Source: Candidatus Baltobacteraceae bacterium (GTDB taxonomy: Bacteria > Vulcanimicrobiota > Vulcanimicrobiia > Vulcanimicrobiales > Vulcanimicrobiaceae). Taken from it: DNA of 64,000 nt. Below the pieces are notes generated by a model, which had not been told where the DNA came from, ran no database searches, and saw only the letters and a list, made by a program, of their open reading frames with translations. The position numbers were made by a program, and so were the translations under genes. The stretch's first letter is position 1. Every line of letters begins with the position of its first letter. The DNA lies in assembly GCA_036489885.1 (NCBI GenBank), contig DASXEW010000004.1, positions 56,417 to 120,416 on the forward strand, written 5' to 3'. This document shows, piece after piece, positions 16,948 to 26,138 of the stretch.

Positions 16948-17698
16948 GATCGCCATCGTTACCGGCGGCGATACCGGGATCGGCAAGGCCATCTCGCTCG
17001 CTATGGCGCGCGAAGGCGCTTCGGTGGTCATCGACTACCATGGTGACGCCGCGCCGGCCAATGCGCTCCTGGAGGAAGTCCACAACCTTGGTGCGCGCGC
17101 GATCGCAGTCGAAGCGAACGTGGCGGATCCAGAAGATGTCGAATCGCTGATCGCGGGCGCGGTCAACGCCTGGGGCGGCCTCGACATCTTGGTGAACAAC
17201 GCTGGAATCGAAGAAAAGCGCCCGTTTCTCGAAACGCCGTTCGAATTGTTCCGAAAAATCATCGACGTCAATTTGGGTGGCGTGTGGCTGTGCACGCAAG
17301 CCGCCGCCAAGCAGATGGTGAAGCAAAAACGCGGGGGACGCATCGTTAATATCTCGTCGATTCACGAGGAGCTTGCGATGCCGACCAATGCGCCATATTG
17401 CGCGTCGAAAGGCGGCATACGTATGCTGATGCGCACGGTCGCGCTCGAACTTGCAAAGGAACATATTACGGTGAACGACGTTGCGCCGGGCGCTGTCGAT
17501 ACGCCGATGGACGCCGGCCTCAAAGCAAACAAAAAACAATACGAAGCGCTATTGGGAGAAATTCCACTCGGACGGATGGCAAAGCCCGAGGAAGTCGCCG
17601 GAATCGTCGTATTTCTTGCCTCCGAAGCGGCGGCGTATATAACCGGCGCTACCTACGCGATCGACGGCGGAATGACGAAACACGCGGGCAGCCTTTGA
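16931..17698 (+). CDS. SDR-family dehydrogenase, glucose 1-dehydrogenase-like
   Basis: A 255-residue short-chain dehydrogenase. The cofactor motif is 'VTGGDTGIGKAI', followed by NNAG, then the catalytic Ser in 'VNISSIHE' and Tyr-xxx-Lys in 'YCASKGG'. The C-terminal 'YITGATYAIDGGMT' is typical of classical SDRs. 'GGDTGIG' and the overall length resemble glucose 1-dehydrogenases, which oxidise sugars with NAD(P). The start overlaps NDH-2 by 17 bp and carries GAGGAG upstream. Confidence 0.9.
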   Translation: MLLKDKIAIVTGGDTGIGKAISLAMAREGASVVIDYHGDAAPANALLEEVHNLGARAIAVEANVADPEDVESLIAGAVNAWGGLDILVNNAGIEEKRPFLETPFELFRKIIDVNLGGVWLCTQAAAKQMVKQKRGGRIVNISSIHEELAMPTNAPYCASKGGIRMLMRTVALELAKEHITVNDVAPGAVDTPMDAGLKANKKQYEALLGEIPLGRMAKPEEVAGIVVFLASEAAAYITGATYAIDGGMTKHAGSL

Positions 17699-20136
17699 CG
17701 CAAAACGCGCGCTTGAGCGAGGTCGTCGGCGCTGGACAACATGGTTCGTTCTACGATCTCGCGGACACACAAGTCGCCGCCGGCAGCACACTTGGCGGTC
17801 CCAAATGCGTGTGCATCATCAAGGGAACCGGCGCGATCGAAAAAATCTATTCAAGCGATTACGGGAAAACGCTGATGGGGACGTTAGTTCCGCATCACTG
17901 GGATGAGACTACCGGGATTCCGCTCACCGCCTTGCCGGGCACGTTTCGCATCCACCCCGAGCATCAAGAGCACGCCTTTCGGCTTGCGAACGGCATAAGC
18001 GTTCACGAAGACATCTTTGTGCTCAGTACCAAACCGCGGGGCGATCGGGTCGATCCACCCGCCGTGTACTTCACGATGACCCTCTCGAATCCGACGGATG
18101 TCACGCGAACGATCGGCACGTACGCGTTTTCGCAGCTGCGCGGTGAAACGGGGCACGACGTCGAGACAGCATTCGACAAACGGCGCAACGCGATCGTCGC
18201 ATGGAATAGCTCCGATCCCTCGTTCGCTCGCGTCATCACGTGCTCCGAGAGCGTGACGAGTTGGGAAACGACCATGGACCACGGCAAAGCTATCGCCCCG
18301 GAGTCGCCCGGCACGCTCGCCGGCGTCGCGCAAACGCCCGCGACCGATCCCCTCGGCGTTCTGCATCTGAGCCATACGCTCGAGCCGAACGATCGCGTGC
18401 AGTTTACCTTCATCGTCACATTCTCGCTCGAGGGCGCCAAACGCGCACTGTCCCTCATTCACACACTACCATCGGCGTCCGACGCGCTTTATCAAACGCG
18501 CGAGTACTATCACGAAATTCTCAATCGGTCGGTGGTGCTCACACCTGACCACGAAGTGAATGCCGGCGTGCTTTGGGCCAAGGCGAACATGCTGCGGACG
18601 ATGCTGCTGGCTCCGACCGGGTGGTGCTTCGTCAACGACCCGAGCCGCTCGAACAACAGCGTGGGGCGTGACACAGCGTGGTTCGCGTTTGGCGCCGACT
18701 ACGTTGTGCCCGAGTTCGCGGAAGCCTCGCTCCTATGGTACGCCGAGCATCTCGAAGCCAAAGGTTTGGTCGTCGAATATTACGATATTCGCACCGGCAA
18801 GACGGCGGATTACAAACTAAACATCAACGATAATACGCCACTCTTGATTCTTGCGCTATGGCATCATTTCAACACGACCGGTGAACGAGCATTCCTCGAA
18901 CGTATTTATCCCAGCGCCGTCAAAGCGGCGAAATATATTCTTTCACAACGCAACGAGCAAGGCTTAGTGTGGTGTACCGCCGATGGTGTCTCCGATTGGG
19001 GCATCGTCGGATGGCGCAATGTGATTACCGACTACCGTCTCTCGGGCGCTACGACCGAAGTTAATTCGGAGTGTTATGCAGCGCTGCTAACGGTCTCGCA
19101 TATGGCACGCGTCCTAGGCAAACATGCGGAGAGCGCTACGTTCAAAGCGGCGGCTGACGCGCTGCGGGCGGCAATTAACGAGCATCTGTTTGATCCGGAA
19201 TCCGGTCTGTACTACCTCAACATCCAGCTGGACGGTACGGCGCGTACCGATGTTACCTCCGACCTCGTATTCCCGGTGATGTTTGGCGTAGCCGACGACG
19301 CGATTGCTGCGGGTATCATTGCGCGGTTGAGCGCGCGAGAGTTCTGGAGTGACGCCGGAATCCGAACCGTCCCACGCGATGCGGTCAATTACGGACCCAC
19401 GCACGGCTACGGGCTATTGGGCGGCGTGTGGGTCGGCGTCGCGTTCTGGTATGCCTTCGCTGCGGCACGGTTCAATTCGGAGAACATGGCCTGGGCGCTC
19501 ACGAACGGCTTCCGGCACTACGCGGAGGATCCGCGCCGTAACAATACCGTTCCCGGCCAGTTCTCCGAATGGCTGCACGGCGAGACGCTGGTGAATCAAG
19601 GCATGATGCTCTCACCTTGGTTTCCGCCGCGCTACCTGTGGGCCGCAATCGAAGGCGCAGCCGGTCTCGACGTCTCGGGAGGTACGCCAACAATCGTTGC
19701 GCGGCTTGCTGCGCAATGGAAGTGGACCGCCGTGCGCGATCTGTTGCTGTTCGGCGCTCGCATCACGTGGTTCATCGTGCGTGCTCCCGACGTGCAGTTG
19801 TATACGAATGCCACATTTCGTTGTCCCGGCACCTCGGCGAAGTATGAAACCGATATCTCCGCGTCGTTAACGCTCGAAGGCCAAGATGTAATTGCACTCG
19901 CGCTACGCGATCAAGACAATATCGTCGTTTTCGTAGGGAACACGTCGGGCCTGACGGTTACGGCCTCCATAGCCATCGCCGAGCTCCGCGGATCGTACGC
20001 CGCCCGGCAGTTCAACAGTCTGCGTGGCACGTGGGTCGATTCGGGAGCTGTGACGGCCGCGCAACTTAAGCGCGGGAGAGCAATTGAGTTGGAAAGCCAG
20101 GGATTTTGTTTGTTCGAACTTCGGCAAGACGTGTGA
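17695..20136 (+). CDS. (alpha/alpha)6-barrel glycoside hydrolase (amylo-alpha-1,6-glucosidase-like)
   Basis: About 813 residues. I chose the TTG at 17695, which overlaps the SDR stop (TTGA); a much longer open frame upstream runs through the SDR in another frame. Residues 1-270 form a beta-sandwich ('GSFYDLADTQVAAGSTLGG'). From about 300 on is a six-hairpin barrel as in GH15/GH63/GH116 and glycogen debranching C-terminal domains, with 'NDPSRSNNSVGRDTAWFAFG' and Glu/Asp-rich loops ('LNINDNTPLL', 'ATTEVNSECYAAL') where the acids are expected. No signal peptide is seen, so it should act on an imported or intracellular glucan or oligosaccharide. Confidence 0.8.
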   Translation: MTQNARLSEVVGAGQHGSFYDLADTQVAAGSTLGGPKCVCIIKGTGAIEKIYSSDYGKTLMGTLVPHHWDETTGIPLTALPGTFRIHPEHQEHAFRLANGISVHEDIFVLSTKPRGDRVDPPAVYFTMTLSNPTDVTRTIGTYAFSQLRGETGHDVETAFDKRRNAIVAWNSSDPSFARVITCSESVTSWETTMDHGKAIAPESPGTLAGVAQTPATDPLGVLHLSHTLEPNDRVQFTFIVTFSLEGAKRALSLIHTLPSASDALYQTREYYHEILNRSVVLTPDHEVNAGVLWAKANMLRTMLLAPTGWCFVNDPSRSNNSVGRDTAWFAFGADYVVPEFAEASLLWYAEHLEAKGLVVEYYDIRTGKTADYKLNINDNTPLLILALWHHFNTTGERAFLERIYPSAVKAAKYILSQRNEQGLVWCTADGVSDWGIVGWRNVITDYRLSGATTEVNSECYAALLTVSHMARVLGKHAESATFKAAADALRAAINEHLFDPESGLYYLNIQLDGTARTDVTSDLVFPVMFGVADDAIAAGIIARLSAREFWSDAGIRTVPRDAVNYGPTHGYGLLGGVWVGVAFWYAFAAARFNSENMAWALTNGFRHYAEDPRRNNTVPGQFSEWLHGETLVNQGMMLSPWFPPRYLWAAIEGAAGLDVSGGTPTIVARLAAQWKWTAVRDLLLFGARITWFIVRAPDVQLYTNATFRCPGTSAKYETDISASLTLEGQDVIALALRDQDNIVVFVGNTSGLTVTASIAIAELRGSYAARQFNSLRGTWVDSGAVTAAQLKRGRAIELESQGFCLFELRQDV

Positions 20137-20153
20137 TGCGGGGCTATCGACAC

Positions 20154-20618
20154 CTAGGCGTCGGGTTCTGTATCGTGCTCGAGCAGCACGAACAGCGACG
20201 ATCTCAAGGCAGAATAGCGCCGCGGACCCAGACGAGCTCGCGCGGCATGCTCGATGCCGGCAATCACGTCGAACGTTGCCGCCATCAGCTTGCGTCCCTT
20301 TCGCGTGAAGCGTACGACGATCGCCCGGCCGTCGCTTTCGTGCCGCGATCGCTCGAGATAACCAAACTCTTCCAGTTCCAACGCCATTTTGCTGATTGCT
20401 TGCTTCGGCAACAGCGCACGGCTCGCGATCTCCGTTACAGTGCTGCCTCGAAGTTCCAAATTTGCAAGGACCGCGGCGTGCGCGACTCGCGCTTCGGGAA
20501 AGCCGCGTGCGCGCAGCGCGGCGACGATGCGTTCGTTGACGGCCCGTGTGGAGCGCGTCAGCAACTGGCGCAGATTCAGGCTTCGGCGCGCTTCGAGTTC
20601 GCTGAACGTAGGCGACAT
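20154..20618 (-). CDS. MarR family transcriptional regulator
   Basis: A 154-residue protein with the winged helix at about residues 55-110: helix 'TVTEIASRALLPKQAISKMALELEEFGYLER' in two parts and the wing 'DGRAIVVRFTRKG', including the DxR motif of MarR. It is divergent from the TIM-barrel isomerase gene and is the likely local regulator of the sugar genes at 20642-24899, perhaps responding to their substrate. It stands tail to tail with the glycosidase gene. Confidence 0.85.
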   Translation of the reverse strand: MSPTFSELEARRSLNLRQLLTRSTRAVNERIVAALRARGFPEARVAHAAVLANLELRGSTVTEIASRALLPKQAISKMALELEEFGYLERSRHESDGRAIVVRFTRKGRKLMAATFDVIAGIEHAARARLGPRRYSALRSSLFVLLEHDTEPDA

Positions 20619-20641
20619 CGTCGTATCTTCGTGGTCGGCCG

Positions 20642-21517
20642 TTGAATTTGTTGCAAGAACGCTCGCGGGCGGGGAGATTCGGCATCAGTCAGTTCACGAC
20701 GACGCCCTGGCCGTTCGAGCTTGACCTGATCGAGTACCCGCGCGCCGGTGCCGCCTGGATCGAGATATGTGAGTTCAAGCTCGACCGGGCGGATTATGCG
20801 CCACAGCTCGAAGCTGTCGGGCGCGCCGGGCTGCACGTTTCATCCGTTCAGGCGACGGTCCACGCGGTATATCCTGACAGCCTTGCGCCCGCGCCGATCA
20901 ATCCCGAATTCCGAGTGCGGCATATCGAGCGATCGATGGAGCGCATCGCGCCGTACGTCCCAAGCGGAACGCCCTTCGTCGTTATCAGCGGTGCAGCGCC
21001 GAATGGGGACAACGCGCGAGTGTACGCAACGCTTCTCGAGGTTCTGCCGCGGCTTGCCGATCGTGCCGCCCAACTTGGTGTGCGGCTGGCCTTCGAACCG
21101 CTCAATCCGGTGCTATTTCATACCGACACGGCAATCTGGGGACTCGATGCCGCCCTCGAGTTGGTCGAGCGCATCGATCACGACCAGCTCGGCATTTGTC
21201 TCGACACTTGGAACGTCTTCCAAACCCCCAATATTTTGGCGACCATCGAGCGTGCACGCGGGAAGATTTTTGTCGTGCAAATTAGCGACTGGCAACGGCC
21301 TCGCTCCAACGCCGACCGCCGAAATCTCGGCGAGGGCACGATACCTACGCGTGAACTCATCGTCGCTGTGGAGCGCGCCGGGTACAGCGGCCCCTACGTA
21401 CTGGAGATTTTTTCGGAGGAATCGTTGCCGGACTCGCTTTGGGCCGGCGACATCGCCGCGCATCTGCGCCGCAATCGTGATGCGTTTACGGCGCTTGCTG
21501 CGGAGGTGCTCGCATGA
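20642..21517 (+). CDS. Sugar phosphate isomerase/epimerase-type TIM-barrel protein
   Basis: A 291-residue protein of the xylose-isomerase-like/AP endonuclease 2 TIM-barrel family. Metal-ligand positions are visible as 'AFEPLNP' (Glu), 'ICLDTWNVF' (Asp) and 'VQISDWQRP' (Asp), with the final Glu in 'YVLEIFSE'. Such proteins isomerise sugars, inosose or hydroxypyruvate. The start is one of several TTG codons near 20642 with weak ribosome binding. It overlaps the next gene by 4 bp and faces the MarR gene, so these two probably belong to one regulon. Confidence 0.8.
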   Translation: MNLLQERSRAGRFGISQFTTTPWPFELDLIEYPRAGAAWIEICEFKLDRADYAPQLEAVGRAGLHVSSVQATVHAVYPDSLAPAPINPEFRVRHIERSMERIAPYVPSGTPFVVISGAAPNGDNARVYATLLEVLPRLADRAAQLGVRLAFEPLNPVLFHTDTAIWGLDAALELVERIDHDQLGICLDTWNVFQTPNILATIERARGKIFVVQISDWQRPRSNADRRNLGEGTIPTRELIVAVERAGYSGPYVLEIFSEESLPDSLWAGDIAAHLRRNRDAFTALAAEVLA

Positions 21518-22185
21518 ACCCGCCGTCTCGCATTTACGATCTGAGCCAACCCGTTTTCCCCAACTGCCCGCAATACCCCGACCACTCGCCGCGTCCCGTG
21601 CAGATCCGTTTGTTCTATATGCGCGCCGTGCAAGGTGTAAACAAAGAAATCGTCGAGCTGAGCACACATACCGGCACGCACTGCGATGCACCGTACCACT
21701 TCTTTGACGACGGAAAAACGGTCGACGAGATACCGCTCGAGACATACGTCGGACCAGCCGTAATCTTCGATCTGCGCGCAAAGCCCGCAGGGAGTGCAAT
21801 CGCGCCGGCCGACCTCGAATCCAAACTCGAACGCCTTCGGCAGGGGTCGATCGCTTTGCTTAACACTGGCCGAGGTCAGCGACGCGCCAATACAGCTGAT
21901 TTCCTAACGCAATACGTCTATCTCGGTGGCGCGGCCGCGGAACTGCTGGTTTCCCGCGGCGTGAAGGGTGTCGGAATAGATGCAGTTAGTTTGGGCGGTT
22001 ACGACGATCCCGCGAAAGCGGGGCCGGCGCACCGCGCCGTTCTCGGTAGCGGCGGCTTTATTACTGAAGAACTGTTTTTCCCTGATGCGGTGATGGACGA
22101 TCGGGAACGCTTGTTCGTTGCGACGCCGATCAAACTTCAGGGCTGCAGCGGCGCATGGGCGCGCGCGATGCTGTGGGAGGCGTAA
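21514..22185 (+). CDS. Cyclase family protein (KynB-like metal hydrolase)
   Basis: A 223-residue protein with the cyclase/arylformamidase signature 'STHTGTHCDAPYHF' (HxGTHxDxPxH, a divalent metal site) around residue 53. A second conserved part is 'GVGIDAVSLGGYDDP'. Family members include kynurenine formamidase and isatin hydrolase; in a sugar context a lactone-like or amide substrate is possible. The start overlaps the isomerase stop by 4 bp (ATGA). Confidence 0.85.
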   Translation: MNPPSRIYDLSQPVFPNCPQYPDHSPRPVQIRLFYMRAVQGVNKEIVELSTHTGTHCDAPYHFFDDGKTVDEIPLETYVGPAVIFDLRAKPAGSAIAPADLESKLERLRQGSIALLNTGRGQRRANTADFLTQYVYLGGAAAELLVSRGVKGVGIDAVSLGGYDDPAKAGPAHRAVLGSGGFITEELFFPDAVMDDRERLFVATPIKLQGCSGAWARAMLWEA

Positions 22186-23225
22186 CGCTTCCTATATCAG
22201 AGTTGCGGCGCCGCGCAATAGATCCGGCGGCCATCGCGGGCGTCACGCCGGTCATCTATGACGATGCGCGCCGTCGCGGCGTGCGCGGAGTTCACGTTCG
22301 AAACGCTCGGGGCTTGCAGGTCAGCCTTATCGTCGAGCGCGGGCTCGATGCGAGCGAACTGCTTCATCAGGGCGTTCCGTTGACTTGGTACGGGCCGGGG
22401 AATGCCGCTCCGGTCGAAGGACGAGATCCATCCGTCGATGCGTTCGAGCGGACGTTCTTCGGTGGACTGGTGACGACGTGTGGCATGGACGCCTACGGAC
22501 CCCCCGGCCGCGACGCCTGGGGAAGTTGGCCGCAGCACGGCCACTTTAATCGCACCGCAGCCACTGACGTGCGCTTCATGACCGATTGGAACACCGACGA
22601 GCCGACGATTGAAATCGCGGCGACGATCCGCCAATTTCAAATGTTTGGCTCCGCGTTGCGTGTCGAGCGAACGTGGCGAGTCCGCGTCGATCAAAACACA
22701 ATCGAACTTCGCGACCGTGTCTCGAATGATGGAGGCCGGCGCGAACCGCACATGCTTCTCTATCACTGCAACGTGGGATATCCGTTACTCGGCGAGCGGA
22801 CTTTCTGGAAGCTCGACGCTGCCGGGACTCGACCACGCGACGACGTAGCGGCGAGAGGTATGGACAAATGGGCTAACGGGGACTCTCCAACCGCCGAATT
22901 TGAGGAGCAAGTGTTCATACACAAACCGCGCGCGGATTCGGACGGTTGGTCGAAGGCAACCGTTTGCAATCCCACGCTGCATGGCGGAACGGCCTTGACG
23001 GTATCGTTTCGTCCGGACCAATTGCCGGGACTCTTCACATGGCGCATGCTCGGGTTCGGATCGTACGTCATGGCAGTGGAGCCTGCGAATTGTGCCAATG
23101 TCGGTGGACGACGCGCCGCCGGGGATGGGTTGCCTTTTCTCGGGCCGGGCGAAGTGCGCGAATATATTCTCCGCTTTGAGGTTCGCTCGGGACCGTCCGA
23201 GTGCATGACACAAGCGATTCAATAG
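22155..23225 (+). CDS. DUF4432 (aldose epimerase-like) protein
   Basis: A 356-residue beta-sandwich protein of the galactose mutarotase superfamily, DUF4432 branch. Typical are 'VIVERGLDASELLHQGVPLTWYGP' read in pieces, 'GLVTTCGMDAYGPPG', 'HMLLYHCNVGYPLLG' and 'EPANCANVGGR'. The family accompanies sugar-catabolism genes and is thought to bind or epimerise a sugar. The ATG at 22155 overlaps the cyclase gene by 31 bp; a GTG at 22173 would reduce that overlap. Confidence 0.82.
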   Translation: MGARDAVGGVTLPISELRRRAIDPAAIAGVTPVIYDDARRRGVRGVHVRNARGLQVSLIVERGLDASELLHQGVPLTWYGPGNAAPVEGRDPSVDAFERTFFGGLVTTCGMDAYGPPGRDAWGSWPQHGHFNRTAATDVRFMTDWNTDEPTIEIAATIRQFQMFGSALRVERTWRVRVDQNTIELRDRVSNDGGRREPHMLLYHCNVGYPLLGERTFWKLDAAGTRPRDDVAARGMDKWANGDSPTAEFEEQVFIHKPRADSDGWSKATVCNPTLHGGTALTVSFRPDQLPGLFTWRMLGFGSYVMAVEPANCANVGGRRAAGDGLPFLGPGEVREYILRFEVRSGPSECMTQAIQ

Positions 23226-23273
23226 AACCATTTCGCCTGAAAGAGTCCCCAAGGTACTGCAGAACCGCGAGCT

Positions 23274-24899
23274 ATGCTCCGAGCCTGCGTATTCTTATTG
23301 CTGCTGGGTGCCATCGGCTGCACGCGCACTGCACCGGGCTCCTCGCAGACGGCTCGTCATCCGTGGACCGAGCCGGAGACGCTGCGCATCGCAATGGTCG
23401 CCAATCCGAAGACGCTCAATCCCCTTCTCTCGACGCAAGCCTTGGAGGCGATCGCCGAAGCGTTCATCTTCGATCCGCTGGTAGCCACGGATCCCGAGGG
23501 TCACGATTATCCGGTGCTGGCGTCGGTCGTGCCGACCCTGGAGAACGGCGGAATATCGAAAGACGGCCTGACGATCACGTATCATTTGCGTCACGGCGTG
23601 CGATGGCATGACAATGCTCCGTTCACGAGCCGCGACGTGCGATTCAGCTTCGATGCAATCATGAACGACAATACCGCGGTCTCTTCGCGGCACGGATACG
23701 ACGACGTCGCCCGCATCAGCACGCCCGACGCTTACACCGCGATCATTCACTTGAAGCGGCCGTTCGCTCCGGCCGTTCACACGTTCTTCGCGCACAGCGA
23801 TACGCCGTACATGATTTTGCCGGCGCACCTCCTCGAACGCTACACCAGTCTCGATCGAGTCGCGTTTAACTCGCATCCCATTGGAACCGGGCCATTTCGC
23901 TTCGTGCGCTGGTTGCGGGGCGATCGCATCGAGTACGTTGCAAATGACGACTACTTCCTGGGCAAGCCGAAGTTGCGGCATATCATCCTTCACATCGTTC
24001 CGGATGAGAATACGATCGCAAACGAGCTCCGATCCCATGAGATCGACTGGTTCATTCAAGCGTCACCGCGCACGTATCCACAAATCAAAGGGATTCCGGG
24101 AATCGACGTTCGGCTCGTCAGTTTCAACGGAAACGACGCCATGCAAATCAACGTGAGCAAACCGCCGCTCGACGATGCGCGCGTCCGGCGCGCGGTCGGG
24201 CTCGCGATTGACAAACGCGCGCTGGTCCAAAAGGTCACCTTCGGAACCACGGTCCCCGCGAAGGAAGATTTGCCGCCATTCATGTGGGCAGCCGATCCAA
24301 CCGCGGGCGAGGATTCTCGCGACCTACCGGGAGCTCGAGCGCTGCTCGATGAGGCCGGATGGAAGATGGGGAGCGACGGCATACGGCATCGCAACGGCGT
24401 TGGGCTGACATTCGAAATTGCGCTTCGTAGCGAAACCGCTACCGATCGTGACCGCGGCGTCCTGATTGCAGCAATGCTGCACGACGCAGGCTTCGACGTT
24501 CATCTCAAGGCTTTCAATACGTCAATGCTCTACGCGACGTTTGCGCAAAACGGCATTCTCGCCAGTGGGCGCTTTCAAGCTGCGCTGACGGATTGGTACG
24601 CCGGCGTCGATCCGGACGATTCGACCCAGCTCATGTGCGACCAGAGACCGCCGAGCGGCTGGAATTGGTCGCGTTATTGCAGCTCGCAGATGGACGCGGC
24701 CCAACGGACCGCGCTTACGCACTACGACCGTGCCACGCGCAAGGCGGCCTATTCGAAGATCGAGCATCTTCTGGCCGCCGATACACCGTTTGTGTACCTC
24801 TGGTGGCTGCGGCAGATCGAAGCGATCAACGACGACTTGAAGAACTTCCGTCCCAACGGGATCATCGAAAATTGGAACTCGTATCAATGGTCAATCTAG
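23274..24899 (+). CDS. Lipoprotein substrate-binding protein, family 5
   Basis: A 541-residue oligopeptide/sugar-type SBP_bac_5 protein. The N-terminus is a lipoprotein signal with the lipobox LGAIGC near residue 16, so unlike the receptor at 700 it is anchored by lipid. Family segments are 'PTLENGGISKDGLTITYHL', 'WHDNAPFTSRDVRFSFDA' and 'VRRAVGLAIDKRALV'. There is no permease or ATPase gene nearby. It lies after the DUF4432 gene and directly before the DUF1028 gene, whose GTG begins one base after this stop. Confidence 0.88.
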   Translation: MLRACVFLLLLGAIGCTRTAPGSSQTARHPWTEPETLRIAMVANPKTLNPLLSTQALEAIAEAFIFDPLVATDPEGHDYPVLASVVPTLENGGISKDGLTITYHLRHGVRWHDNAPFTSRDVRFSFDAIMNDNTAVSSRHGYDDVARISTPDAYTAIIHLKRPFAPAVHTFFAHSDTPYMILPAHLLERYTSLDRVAFNSHPIGTGPFRFVRWLRGDRIEYVANDDYFLGKPKLRHIILHIVPDENTIANELRSHEIDWFIQASPRTYPQIKGIPGIDVRLVSFNGNDAMQINVSKPPLDDARVRRAVGLAIDKRALVQKVTFGTTVPAKEDLPPFMWAADPTAGEDSRDLPGARALLDEAGWKMGSDGIRHRNGVGLTFEIALRSETATDRDRGVLIAAMLHDAGFDVHLKAFNTSMLYATFAQNGILASGRFQAALTDWYAGVDPDDSTQLMCDQRPPSGWNWSRYCSSQMDAAQRTALTHYDRATRKAAYSKIEHLLAADTPFVYLWWLRQIEAINDDLKNFRPNGIIENWNSYQWSI

Positions 24900-24900
24900 C

Positions 24901-25767
24901 GTGAGACCATCGACGTTTTCAATCGTGGCCGTCGATCTTGCAGAGGGCGAACTTGGCGTTGCGGTGCAGTCGAAGTTTCTTGCCGTGGGTGCAGCAGTGC
25001 CATGGCTCGAAGCCGGTGTCGGCGCGGTTGCGACGCAAGCCTGGGCAAATACCAGTTACGGTCCGCGTGGCCTTGAGCTACTGCGCCAGGGTACGAGCCC
25101 GAAAGACGCGATCGATGCGCTGATCGGTGAAGACGACGGGCGAACGCGCCGCCAAATCGGGATCGTCGACGCGAGTGGAAAATCGGCGACGTACACCGGT
25201 GAAGCGTGCACGGAGTGGGCCGGCGGAAAATGCGGCGACGGTTTTGCTGCGCAGGGAAATATTTTGGCCGGACCCGCCGTCGTCGACGGACTCGTCACGG
25301 GATTTCAGCAGACGCAAGGCACGCTTGCTGGACGTTTACTTGCGGCGCTTCGGACTGCGCAACGCGCCGGTGGCGACAAACGCGGCCAGCAAAGCGCAGC
25401 GCTCGTGATCGTCAAGCCTCGCGGTGGCTACGGCGGCTACAACGACCGCTACATCGACTTGCGCGTCGATGACGCAACCGAACCGATCGAGCAGCTGGCG
25501 CATCTGCTCGATCTGCACATGCTCTACTTCGCGCCGCCCAAACCTGAAGATATCGTCAAGATCGACGACTCGATCGGTGCGGAGCTCGTCGGATTTTTGG
25601 TAGCGCTCGATGCGCTACCAAAAGGCCATCCTAAGTTCGACAAAGCTGCGTTCGCCGCGTTCGAGCACGTGATGGGCGTCGAGAATCTCGAAGAGCGCCT
25701 TCGCACCGACGGCACGGTCGATCGCCAAACGCTCGAATACTTTCGCGAGAAGCTCGGCCGCCGCTAG
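24901..25767 (+). CDS. DUF1028 family protein (Ntn-hydrolase-like)
   Basis: A 288-residue protein with the DUF1028 N-terminal segment 'TFSIVAVD....LGVAVQSKFLAVGAAVPW' and 'GVGAVATQAWANTSYGP', an Ntn-hydrolase-like fold. The latter part (about 230-288) is a helical domain with 'FDKAAFAAFEHVMGVENLEERL', as in putative peptidoglycan-binding C-terminal domains of this family. Enzymatic activity is unproven. With the preceding receptor it may form a peptide or amide uptake and hydrolysis pair. It ends in a 4-bp overlap with the convergent CheY-like gene. Confidence 0.85.
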   Translation: MRPSTFSIVAVDLAEGELGVAVQSKFLAVGAAVPWLEAGVGAVATQAWANTSYGPRGLELLRQGTSPKDAIDALIGEDDGRTRRQIGIVDASGKSATYTGEACTEWAGGKCGDGFAAQGNILAGPAVVDGLVTGFQQTQGTLAGRLLAALRTAQRAGGDKRGQQSAALVIVKPRGGYGGYNDRYIDLRVDDATEPIEQLAHLLDLHMLYFAPPKPEDIVKIDDSIGAELVGFLVALDALPKGHPKFDKAAFAAFEHVMGVENLEERLRTDGTVDRQTLEYFREKLGRR

Positions 25768-26138
25768 GTCATAGCGTGTTCGATCGCTTCGTAAAGTCGT
25801 TCGGACTCGAAGGGCTTGTTGACGACATCCTTTACGCCCATGCGCAGGAGCTCGTCGAGAATGCGCTTTTCCGTTTCTGACGTGACGACGACAATACGAG
25901 CCGAAGGGTCGATCTTCAGTAAGACCTGAACGACGCCCATCCCGGACAGCTGATCCATGTGGATGTCGAGCGTGACGAGGTCGGGGCGTTGGGCGTGATA
26001 GAGCTTGACCGCTGCTTCGCCGTTCGGAGCTTCGGTGCACAAATAGCCCTGCTTGCTGAGGAGCTTCTGGAGCAGCAAACGCGTCGTACTGGCATCGTCG
26101 ATAATGAGGACACGTTTGACGCCCGAGGATTCGGTCAC
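25764..26138 (-). CDS. CheY-like single-domain response regulator
   Basis: A 124-residue receiver domain. The acidic pair is 'LIIDDAS', the phosphoacceptor Asp is in 'LVTLDIHM' (near residue 58), the Thr/Ser in 'VVVTSE' and the Lys in 'VVNKPF'. There is no output domain. The GTG start overlaps the aroQ stop (GTGA). The MCP-like gene diverging from aroQ suggests a chemosensory role, but no CheA or CheW gene is present here. Confidence 0.9.
   Translation of the reverse strand: MTESSGVKRVLIIDDASTTRLLLQKLLSKQGYLCTEAPNGEAAVKLYHAQRPDLVTLDIHMDQLSGMGVVQVLLKIDPSARIVVVTSETEKRILDELLRMGVKDVVNKPFESERLYEAIEHAMT

Noticed and set aside
17398..17694. N-terminal extension of the glycosidase ORF
   Set aside because: Basic shadow of the SDR gene; family homology starts at the TTG 17695.
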